Source: Bacteroidales bacterium
GTDB lineage: Bacteria; Bacteroidota; Bacteroidia; Bacteroidales; UBA932
Reading direction: 5' to 3'
Length of the DNA: 64,000 nt
Assembly (NCBI GenBank): GCA_017477465.1
Contig: JAFUVU010000053.1
Coordinates: forward strand, 20,304 to 84,303
Shown: piece by piece, positions 34,686-42,805 of the stretch
Numbering within the stretch: the first letter of the stretch is position 1
Layout of the letters: every line of letters starts with the position of its first letter
The notes under the pieces: generated by a model
Seen by the model: the letters and a program-made list of their open reading frames with translations, nothing else
Told to the model about the DNA's origin: nothing
Database searches by the model: none
Position numbers and translations under genes: made by a program

Positions 34686-34735
34686 GATTGCCGATCAGGT
34701 CGGCAATGACGTCATGCCCGGCCCCGACCGGGCAT
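34686..34735. repeat. Double-hairpin palindromic element between atpB and atpE
   Basis: ATTGCCGATC...GGTCGGCAAT followed by GATGCCCGG/CCGGGCAT-type hairpin. The whole 50 bases match 31338-31391 (inverted) except for a 3-base gap and one substitution. It begins right after the atpB stop codon. Confidence 0.9.
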
Positions 34736-34736
34736 C

Positions 34737-35792
34737 TCATTCTTCTTTTACTCTTGCCAGTCCGATGTAGATCGAACTTAGCATTGTAAATACATAGGCC
34801 TGGATAAAGGCTACCAGGCACTCCAGGGCATCCAGGAAGACCCCGAAGAGCACGCTTACTACCGTCATGCCGCCACTGAGGAGCGGACCGTATTTGGCCA
34901 TGATGAAAATTATGCACACCATGGACAGAATCATGATATGGCCGGCCAGCATGTTGGCGAAAAGACGTATGGTGAGGGATACCGGTTTCATCAGGGCGCT
35001 GAACACCTCGATGACCGGCATGATAGGTTTCAGAAAGGCCGGAACGTCCGGTGCGAAAATCTCTTTGTAATAGTGTTTTGTGCCGGTAAGGTTCACCGTA
35101 AAGAAGGTGAAAAGGGCCAGCACCAGGGTAATGGCGATGTTGCCTGTGAGGTTGGCTCCGCCGGGGAAAAACGGCAGTATGCCAAGGAAGTTGTTCAGAA
35201 TTATCCAAAGGAAGGCCATGCACAGATAAGGCGAATACCGCTTGTAATCCGGGCCGATATTTTCCTTGGCCATATTGTGCACCATCATCACCAGCGGCTC
35301 CATTGCGGCGGCAAGGCCGGTGGGGGCCTGTTCAAGAACGTCGTGACGCTTGTACCAGCGTGCGGTAAGAAGGACTATGACCAGCAGCAGAAGACTGCTC
35401 ATCATAAGCGACAGGACGTTCTTCGTTATGGAAATGTCTATCGGCCTTTTGCCGGTGACGGCATTCACCAGTTTGCCGTTCTCGTTGAGTGTATAGCCGT
35501 TTTCGGCCGCATGGTGCAGCGTAAAAACATGCACTCCGTCCTCAATCACTATGCACGGCAGCGGTATTGCAACAGGCTTTCCTTTCCACTCAGTGATGTG
35601 CCACTCATACTCGTCGCCGATGTGCTCGAAGATAATCTCCGCCACGTCGATAGATTCCTCGGCTTCGCTCGGAATGACGGAGGTTGTGTCATTTCGACCG
35701 GAGACTTCACTCATGTCATTTCGACCGGAGCGAAGCGGAGCGGAGAAATCCCCCTGCAACAGCATCAACGATATTAGAACCGCAAGCATCAT
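34737..35792 (-). CDS. atpB: ATP synthase a subunit with repeat-derived N-terminal insertion
   Basis: Proton-channel subunit of Fo, 351 residues, with the essential Arg in PVSLTIRLFANMLAGHIMILSMV. As in other Bacteroidota it has a signal-like first helix and a periplasmic region (AEIIFEHIGDEYEWHITEWKGKPVAIPLPCIVI) before the membrane domain. Between the first helix (MMLAVLISLMLLQ) and that region, residues about 14-48 are encoded by palindromic repeats (GDFSAPLRSGRND, SGRNDTTSVIPSEAEES). Overlaps atpC by 4 bases. No atpI is seen. Confidence 0.94.
   Translation of the reverse strand: MMLAVLISLMLLQGDFSAPLRSGRNDMSEVSGRNDTTSVIPSEAEESIDVAEIIFEHIGDEYEWHITEWKGKPVAIPLPCIVIEDGVHVFTLHHAAENGYTLNENGKLVNAVTGKRPIDISITKNVLSLMMSSLLLLVIVLLTARWYKRHDVLEQAPTGLAAAMEPLVMMVHNMAKENIGPDYKRYSPYLCMAFLWIILNNFLGILPFFPGGANLTGNIAITLVLALFTFFTVNLTGTKHYYKEIFAPDVPAFLKPIMPVIEVFSALMKPVSLTIRLFANMLAGHIMILSMVCIIFIMAKYGPLLSGGMTVVSVLFGVFLDALECLVAFIQAYVFTMLSSIYIGLARVKEE
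35651..35750. repeat. Palindromic repeats inside the 5' part of atpB
   Basis: Three pieces: AGATTCCTCGGCTTCGCTCG followed by GAATGAC (35652-35678), GTCATTTCGACCGGAG (35688-35703), and GTCATTTCGACCGGAGCGAA continuing into GCGGAGCGGAGAAATCCCC (35715-35753). All are dispersed-repeat types and all are read in frame. Confidence 0.85.
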
Positions 35793-36033
35793 ATCTCCAC
35801 GCAGGCTTTAATGACATTGTCACGCACCTGAACAAAACCTTCTCGTATCGGCACACGTTCCTCTTTGCCGGCGCTTACATAGCGGATGTCACCAGCGACC
35901 AGCGCAGTAACAAGCGCCGCATGCCCCGGCAGCACCGTAAACGGCCCCACTATACCCGGCAGCGTCACAAGCTCTGCCGAAGCCTGCACCAACTCCCCTT
36001 CGGGACTAAGGATATGCAATTGAATGTCAGTCA

Positions 36034-36034
<1 letters not shown>
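35789..36034 (-). CDS. atpC: ATP synthase epsilon subunit, short form
   Basis: 81 residues covering only the N-terminal beta-sandwich (QLHILSPEGELVQASAELVTLPGIVGPFTVLPGHAALVTALVAGDIRY). The C-terminal helical pair that can inhibit ATP hydrolysis in other bacteria is absent, as is usual for short Bacteroidota epsilon subunits. It lies between atpD and atpB with overlaps of 1 and 4 bases. Confidence 0.93.
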
Positions 36035-37587
<1,553 letters not shown>

Positions 37588-37592
37588 TTATG

Positions 37593-37600
37593 TACCTTTG
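37593..37600 (+). promoter_or_regulatory. -7 box of the S51/ATP-grasp gene
   Basis: TACCTTTG on the plus strand, followed by a leader of about 110 bases before the ATG at 37714. Confidence 0.6.
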
Positions 37601-37624
37601 TACTATTAAGAAAGCTTAAAAAAA

Positions 37625-37700
37625 TAAGCTGCTTCATAAGCGACATTTGCCCGGAATAGGGTCACGAAGTGACTGGAGCGTTGAAGCAGCTCATTTTTTT
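37625..37700 (+). promoter_or_regulatory. Structured leader with terminator-like hairpin
   Basis: Within the leader, AGCTGCTTCA (37628-37637) pairs with TGAAGCAGCT (37682-37691), which is followed by CATTTTTTTAC. The enclosed 44 bases contain a smaller hairpin, GTCACGAAGTGAC (37661-37673). This has the look of an attenuator or ligand-responsive leader. It matches no riboswitch class that I recognise. Confidence 0.5.
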
Positions 37701-37713
37701 ACATTTACTAAAA

Positions 37714-39639
37714 ATGACAGTATTTCTTACCGGCAGTCCCACTCGTTTTGGAGAGCCTTTTTTTACGGAGGACAACGGCTTCCTGGCCGATGTCAAGGCC
37801 TCCCTGGCCGATGTCACCGGGGGCCTTCCGCCGCGAGTGCTGCTTGTAAGCGCCGCCCCGGATGACCTTGGCTTCACCGAGTCCGTGCTCAAGGGAATGA
37901 GTGAATGTATCTGGAAATCAGGCATTGAGACGGCAGAAATCGTGATGCTGGACAGGCGGAACGCTTTCGATACGGCGGCCCTTGTGCGCCGCGCCCAGTG
38001 GATTATCCTCTGCGGCGGGCACGTTCCCACGCAGAATAAATTCCTGCATGAAATCGGCCTAAAGGAGCTGCTGCAAGGCTTCGAAGGGGTGATTATGGGC
38101 TGCAGCGCCGGGAGCATGAACTGCGCCGATAACGTCTATTCGCACCCCGAACTTCCCGGCGAAGCCAAAGACCCCGGCTACAGACGCTGGCTCAAGGGGC
38201 TGGGACTCACCGACATCCAGATTATTCCCCACTTCGGCCAGGTCAGATACGCCGTGGTTGACGGCCTGAGGCTGTTTGAAGACATTGCCTTTCCCGACAG
38301 CATCGGCCACACTTTCTATACTTTTCCCGACGGTTGCTACATCAAAATAAAAGACGGCAAGCCTACTCTTTACGGTGACGCTTTTGCTATAAGCAGAGGA
38401 GGCATGCGCCACATATCCGAAGAAAACAAATCATTCAATTTCATGAACTTAATATTTATCTCTCCCCACTTCCCCGCCACTTACTGGCATTTCTGCGCCG
38501 GTGCTAAGGCCAATGGCATGAACGTCCTTGCCATTGCCGACACGCCCTGGGACAATCTTCCGCAGGAGCTTCGGCAGAATATCAACGATTATTATCAGGT
38601 GCGTAACCTCGAGGATTACGACGAAATGTACCGCGCCGTCGCCTGGTTCGCCCACAAATACGGAAAAATCGACTGGATAGAGTCCAACAACGAGTACTGG
38701 CTCGAGCAGGACGCCCGCCTTAGGACCGACTTCAACGTCCCCACCGGCCTTCACTCCGACCGCATCGCCGCCGTGCGCAACAAGTCGGAGATGAAAAAGT
38801 ACTACGCCTTGGGCGGCATCCCCACCGCAAGGCAGATAAAGGGGGCCGAGGGGTACGCGAAAGTATCGGCCTTTGCCCGCAAAACCGGATTTCCCCTCAT
38901 TGCAAAGCCCGACAGCGGCATGGGCGCCAGCGGCACCACCAAAATCCTGGACCAGGAAGGGTTGAAGGCTTGGTTCGACGCGCATCCGCAGAATTACGGC
39001 CTGTATGTGATTGAGGAGTTCATAACCGGCCTCCTGGTAAGCTACGACGCCATTTTCAACTCAAAAGGCGAGCCTGTTTTCGAGAACAACACCGTCTTCC
39101 CCACCCCCATCATGGACATCGTCCACGACAACCTTGACACTTGCTACTGGACCAACAAGACCGTGCCGGCGAAGCTCGCTGCCATCGGCCGGAAAACCGT
39201 GAAAGCGTTTGGCGTGGTGAGCAGATTCGTGCACCTGGAGTTCTTCCAGCTGGACCGCGACCGGGAAGGCCTGGGCCGCAAAGGAGACTACGTGGGCCTG
39301 GAAGTGAACATGCGCCCGCCGGGAGGCTACACGCCCGACATGATGAACTTCGCCCATTCCTCCGACGTTTATCAAATATGGGCCGATATGGCCGCCTTCG
39401 ACGAGGCCCGCAAACCGCAGGGCGAACAGTTCTACTGCGCATACGCCAGCCGTCGTGACGGGAAGGTCTATCGGCACAGTCATGAAGAGGTGCTGGAGCG
39501 TTACGGAAGTGCCCTGAGCCTGTGCGACCGCGTCCCCGACGCCCTGTCCGACGACCTTGGCAACACCGCCTACATCGCCCGCTTCGCTTCCCGCTCCGAC
39601 ATCCAACCCTTCTTCGACTTCGTCACCGCCCTCTCCTAA
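37714..39639 (+). CDS. Peptidase S51 / ATP-grasp fusion protein
   Basis: 641 residues from MTVFLTGSPTRFGEPFF. Residues 1-240 are a peptidase S51 (PepE/cyanophycinase-like) domain: nucleophile Ser131 in GVIMGCSAGSMNC, and His173 in DIQIIPHFGQ. From residue 244 (MNLIFISPHFPATYWHFCAGAKANG) an ATP-grasp ligase-like domain runs to the end: preATP-grasp fold, FPLIAKPDSGMGASGT (nucleotide-binding Lys and Gly loop), YVIEEFITGLLVSYDAIF, and the Mg-binding VGLEVNMRPPGGYTPDMMNF. No stop or frameshift separates them. No signal peptide. A role in making and hydrolysing an amino-acid-derived amide is inference; the substrate is unknown. Confidence 0.85.
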   Translation: MTVFLTGSPTRFGEPFFTEDNGFLADVKASLADVTGGLPPRVLLVSAAPDDLGFTESVLKGMSECIWKSGIETAEIVMLDRRNAFDTAALVRRAQWIILCGGHVPTQNKFLHEIGLKELLQGFEGVIMGCSAGSMNCADNVYSHPELPGEAKDPGYRRWLKGLGLTDIQIIPHFGQVRYAVVDGLRLFEDIAFPDSIGHTFYTFPDGCYIKIKDGKPTLYGDAFAISRGGMRHISEENKSFNFMNLIFISPHFPATYWHFCAGAKANGMNVLAIADTPWDNLPQELRQNINDYYQVRNLEDYDEMYRAVAWFAHKYGKIDWIESNNEYWLEQDARLRTDFNVPTGLHSDRIAAVRNKSEMKKYYALGGIPTARQIKGAEGYAKVSAFARKTGFPLIAKPDSGMGASGTTKILDQEGLKAWFDAHPQNYGLYVIEEFITGLLVSYDAIFNSKGEPVFENNTVFPTPIMDIVHDNLDTCYWTNKTVPAKLAAIGRKTVKAFGVVSRFVHLEFFQLDRDREGLGRKGDYVGLEVNMRPPGGYTPDMMNFAHSSDVYQIWADMAAFDEARKPQGEQFYCAYASRRDGKVYRHSHEEVLERYGSALSLCDRVPDALSDDLGNTAYIARFASRSDIQPFFDFVTALS

Positions 39640-39642
39640 AAA

Positions 39643-39752
39643 CCCAGACACGCAACTCGCTGCAGCACAGCAACTTGTGAAAATCAAGTGTGGCAAAAAG
39701 TCACACTTGATTTCAGGAAAAGGCTGAGAGTCAGGGACTTGCGTGTCGAGGT
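39643..39752. repeat. Hairpin repeat family 1, copy F
   Basis: Core 39681-39713, same orientation as copy E. Outer arms AGACACGCAACTCGCTG and GGGACTTGCGTGTC pair. It lies just after the stop of the S51/ATP-grasp gene and before the tsf terminator (convergent genes). Confidence 0.9.
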
Positions 39753-39760
39753 GCAGGCAG

Positions 39761-39788
39761 CAAAAAACGCCGACCTTGAGGGCCGGCG
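39761..39788 (-). terminator. Intrinsic terminator of the rpsB-tsf transcript
   Basis: Stem CGCCGACC (39768-39775) with GGCCGGCG (39781-39788), followed on the minus strand by six Ts. It begins about 22 bases after the tsf stop codon. Confidence 0.85.
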
Positions 39789-39810
39789 CTTTGGTTGGAG
39801 ACATTTACTC

Positions 39811-40809
39811 TTAGTCGGAGAGGGAGAAGCGTTTGAAAGCTACTACTGCGGCCTCTTTGTCGATGGCTGCGAGGGCTTCCTTGACGGTCTTCTTGTCGTC
39901 GGAGAGCTGGTATTCCTGCTCCATGAGGGTGTTTTCCTTCAGGAACTTCTGGATACGGCCATTGACGATACCGTTGATCATCTGCTCTTTACCTGCGAGG
40001 GAAGCAAGGGTTTCCTCGCCGACTTTGGCGATGATTTCACGGGCCTCGTGAGCCTGCTCTGCTGTGAGCCAGCCCTTGGCAGTGTTGGACTCGATGTGGT
40101 CTTCGCTGTCAACATGGGCAGGGTTGATGCCGGCCTTCTTGAGGGCGTTGTCAACTGCTTTCTGAACCTGCTCGTCTTTGGTCTTCTGGACGGCGACTGT
40201 GCGCTCGGATTCCAGGACCTCGGCGGGAACGGAGGCTGCGTCAACAGCCACGGGGTTCATGGAAGCAACCTGCATTGCGATACCGCGGGCGATTTCGGGA
40301 GCCACTGCTTTGTTGAAAGCGACGATGGCGCCGAGTTTGCCGTTGAAGTGTACGTATTCGCTCACGAAGGGAGCCTCGAGGGCGCCGTAGAAAGCGAGGA
40401 CGTGCTTCTCACCGGTTTTACCGGCCTGGTTGGTGATGTCTTCCTCGATGGAGTAACCGTCGGCAAGTTTTACTGCTTTCAGATCCTCTGCGCTTGCAGG
40501 GAAGGCAGCGATGGCGGCGTCGGCGATATTGCCGGCGAGGGCTTTGAAGTCCGGAGTTGCAGCTACGAAGTCGGTTTCGCAGCCGAGGCATACGAGGACG
40601 GCCTTGCCACCGCTAATGCGGCTGAGGACAGCACCCTGGGTGGTTTCGTTGTCACCACGCTTCGAGAGGGTGGATTTGCCTTTTTCGCGGAGGATTTCGA
40701 CGGCGCGTTTGAAGTCGCCTTCTGCCTCGGTGAGGGCTTTTTTGCAATCCATCATGCCGGCGCTGGTCATGTCGCGCAGCTTCTTGATATCTGCTAAAGA
40801 GATAGCCAT
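39811..40809 (-). CDS. tsf: Elongation factor Ts
   Basis: Nucleotide exchange factor for EF-Tu, 332 residues. The N-terminal UBA-like domain with MAISLADIKKLRDMTSAGMMDCKKALTEAEGDFKRAVEILREKG is unmistakable; the core includes GGKAVLVCLGCETDFVA. It is longer than the E. coli protein, with a long dimerisation region (HVDSEDHIESNTAKGWLTAEQAHEAREIIAKVGEETLASLAGKEQMINGIVNGRIQKFLKE). Follows rpsB by 25 bases, the usual pair. Confidence 0.97.
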   Translation of the reverse strand: MAISLADIKKLRDMTSAGMMDCKKALTEAEGDFKRAVEILREKGKSTLSKRGDNETTQGAVLSRISGGKAVLVCLGCETDFVAATPDFKALAGNIADAAIAAFPASAEDLKAVKLADGYSIEEDITNQAGKTGEKHVLAFYGALEAPFVSEYVHFNGKLGAIVAFNKAVAPEIARGIAMQVASMNPVAVDAASVPAEVLESERTVAVQKTKDEQVQKAVDNALKKAGINPAHVDSEDHIESNTAKGWLTAEQAHEAREIIAKVGEETLASLAGKEQMINGIVNGRIQKFLKENTLMEQEYQLSDDKKTVKEALAAIDKEAAVVAFKRFSLSD

Positions 40810-40834
40810 AATTACTTGCTTTTTAAACGGTTAA

Positions 40835-41677
40835 TTACTCTGCGGGGGCGGCTGCGGGAGCCTCTGCCTCTGCGGCGGGTGCGGGGGCAGCTTCGGCCTT
40901 AGGGGTGCGGCGGGAGCGGAGCTTGCGCTCGGGAGCGGCGGTTTCAGCTTCCTGGGCGGGAGCCTCATCGGCCTCTTTTTCTTTCTCCAGCTTGCGCTCT
41001 TCCAGACCTTCGTTGATGGCTTTGCACATCACGTCCATGATGAGCTCGATGGACTTGGTGGCGTCGTCGTTTGCCGGAATCACGTAATCAATGGGAGTGG
41101 GATCGCAACATGTGTCGACCATAGCGATTACCGGGATGTTCAGGCGAACGGCCTCCTTGACGGCATTTGCCTCTTTCTGGACATCGATGACGAAGAGGGC
41201 GCTGGGAAGGCGGGACATGTCGCGGATGGAACCGAGGTTCTTCTCCAGCTTGGCACGCTGACGCTCCACCTGCAGACGCTCACGCTTTGCGAGCTTGTCG
41301 AAGGTGCCATCTTCTTTCATCTTGTCGATGGTGTTCATTTTCTTGACGGCCTTGCGGATGGTGGGGAAGTTGGTGAGCATTCCACCGGGCCAACGCTCGG
41401 TCACTGAAGGCATGTTGACGGATGCTGCTTTTTCTGCAACTACGTCTTTTGCCTGCTTTTTGGTGGCTACGAAGAGGACCTTACGGCCGCTGCGGGCCAT
41501 TTCTTTGAGGACCTCTGCCGCCTCGTCGATTTTGACGACGGTCTTGTGCAGGTCGATGATGTGGATGCCGTTACGCTGATCGAAGATATACGGCGCCATC
41601 TTAGGGTTCCACTTGCGGGCCAGGTGGCCGAAGTGTGTGCCTGCATCAAGCAATTCCTGAAAATTTGTTCTTGACAT
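40835..41677 (-). CDS. rpsB: 30S ribosomal protein S2
   Basis: 280 residues. Hallmarks: FQELLDAGTHFGHLARKWNPKMAPYIFDQRNGIHIIDLHKTV, VLFVATKKQAKDVVAEKA, NMPSVTERWPGGMLTNFPTIRKAVKKM and VIAMVDTCCDPTPIDYVIPANDDATKSIELI. The C-terminal 45 residues form a Glu/Ala/Pro-rich tail (EADEAPAQEAETAAPERK...) common in this phylum. It precedes tsf. The 179-base gap to rpsI may hold a regulatory leader. Confidence 0.97.
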   Translation of the reverse strand: MSRTNFQELLDAGTHFGHLARKWNPKMAPYIFDQRNGIHIIDLHKTVVKIDEAAEVLKEMARSGRKVLFVATKKQAKDVVAEKAASVNMPSVTERWPGGMLTNFPTIRKAVKKMNTIDKMKEDGTFDKLAKRERLQVERQRAKLEKNLGSIRDMSRLPSALFVIDVQKEANAVKEAVRLNIPVIAMVDTCCDPTPIDYVIPANDDATKSIELIMDVMCKAINEGLEERKLEKEKEADEAPAQEAETAAPERKLRSRRTPKAEAAPAPAAEAEAPAAAPAE

Positions 41678-41856
41678 GGGTTGTTAATTCTTTTTTTAAC
41701 TCATTCATCAATCCGAAGTAGCAGCGCTGCGCTGGTCTCCGGGATTTTTTCGCAGCCGGGCAATCCTTCTTGTAACGTGGGAAGATTCTCATCCTCACCG
41801 CGGTCTCAGGATTTGATAAAACCCGAAGCTGTGCTGACGTAAACAGTCCAGGCCGA
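41678..41856 (-). other. Intergenic leader region between rpsI and rpsB
   Basis: 179 bases without a gene. Read on the minus strand it has several short inverted repeats (for example CCCGG...CCGGG around 41740-41762 and ATCCTGAG...) and a T-rich stretch before rpsB. It could carry an S2-binding leader or a processing site; nothing is firmly recognised. Confidence 0.3.
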
Positions 41857-42246
41857 TTAACGCTTGCTGAACTGGAAGCGACGACGTGCGCCAGGCTGAC
41901 CGGGTTTCTTGCGCTCGACTTCGCGGGCGTCGCGGGTGAGGAAACCGGCGGCCTTGAGCGTGGAGCGGTAGGCCTCTTTGTCAACCTCGCACAGGGCGCG
42001 GGCGATTCCGAGACGAACGGCTTCTGCCTGACCTTTGGTACCACCTCCCACGAGGGTTACCTTAATGTCAAACTGACCTGCAGTGCCGGTGACCTCGAGA
42101 GGCTGGTTGACGATGTACTGGAGGGTATCCTCTTTGAAGTACTCGTTCAGGGGGCGGTCATTGATGACAATGTTGCCCGTGCCGGCTACTACATAAACAC
42201 GAGCGACAGCTGATTTACGTCTTCCAAGGGCGTGTTTCTGTTCCAT
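41857..42246 (-). CDS. rpsI: 30S ribosomal protein S9
   Basis: 129 residues, complete. [37 protein letters not shown] at the N terminus and the C-terminal [24 protein letters not shown] with the invariant Lys-Arg end that contacts P-site tRNA. Follows rplM by 9 bases, the universal L13-S9 pair. Confidence 0.97.
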   Translation of the reverse strand: MEQKHALGRRKSAVARVYVVAGTGNIVINDRPLNEYFKEDTLQYIVNQPLEVTGTAGQFDIKVTLVGGGTKGQAEAVRLGIARALCEVDKEAYRSTLKAAGFLTRDAREVERKKPGQPGARRRFQFSKR

Positions 42247-42255
42247 GTGCTCTGT

Positions 42256-42708
42256 TTAGATTTCGTTAAACTTGATTTGTTTAGGGTTCTGTGCCTGGTG
42301 AGGGTGCTCGGGACCTGCATAAACATAGAGGTTGTTGATGAGCTTGTCACCAAGACGGGTCTTGGGCAGCATGCCCTTTACAGACCTACGGATGAGTTCC
42401 TCGGGCCTTGAGGCAAGGATCTCGCGGGGTGTGGTGAAGCGCTGTCCACCGGGATAGCCGGTGTAGCGGGTGTAAACGCGGTCGGTCATCTTTTTGCCGG
42501 TGAGACGGATCTTTTCGGCGTTTACGATGATGACGTTGTCACCACAGTCCACATGCGGGGTGAAGCCGGGCTTGTTCTTGCCGCGAAGCACCATGGCGAC
42601 GCGGGAAGCCAGGCGACCGAGCACGAGGTCGGTTGCATCAATGACGAGCCACTCTTTGTTCACAGTTGCCTTGTTCAGGGAAACTGTTTTGTAGCTAAGT
42701 GTGTCCAC
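42256..42708 (-). CDS. rplM: 50S ribosomal protein L13
   Basis: 150 residues. Signatures: KEWLVIDATDLVLGRLASRVAMVLRGKNKPGFTPHVDCGDNVIIVNAEKIRLTGKKMTDRVYTRYTGYPGG and MLPKTRLGDKLINNLYVYAGPEHPHQAQNP. First gene of the L13-S9 transcript. A hairpin in its short leader may be an autoregulatory site. Confidence 0.97.
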   Translation of the reverse strand: MDTLSYKTVSLNKATVNKEWLVIDATDLVLGRLASRVAMVLRGKNKPGFTPHVDCGDNVIIVNAEKIRLTGKKMTDRVYTRYTGYPGGQRFTTPREILASRPEELIRRSVKGMLPKTRLGDKLINNLYVYAGPEHPHQAQNPKQIKFNEI

Positions 42709-42739
42709 TGTCTTGATTATTAATGGTTTAACATAAAAA

Positions 42740-42771
42740 TTGCGATCCCCCCATAATCAGAGGGACCGCAA
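42740..42771 (-). promoter_or_regulatory. Hairpin in the rplM leader
   Basis: TTGCGGTCCCTC and GGGGGATCGCAA face each other around TGATTATG, followed by TTTTT, on the minus strand. It overlaps the expected transcription start, so part of the 5' arm may not be transcribed. Ribosomal protein L13 leaders are known in Bacteroidia; a match was not tested. Confidence 0.5.
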
Positions 42772-42800
42772 AGGTAGCAATTATTTGTCAGAAAAGCAAA
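42769..42800 (-). promoter_or_regulatory. Promoter of rplM-rpsI
   Basis: TTG (42798-42800), 21-base spacer and TACCTTTG (42769-42776) on the minus strand. It lies in the short gap after the LamG lipoprotein gene. Confidence 0.7.
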
Positions 42801-42805
42801 TAATA

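Noticed and set aside
37601-37713. Known riboswitch in the S51/ATP-grasp leader
   Set aside because: I could not match the conserved bases of any known class; kept only as a structured leader.
37714-39639. Cyanophycin synthetase/cyanophycinase pair
   Set aside because: The ATP-grasp half lacks the Mur-ligase-like domain of cyanophycin synthetase, so that pathway is not supported.
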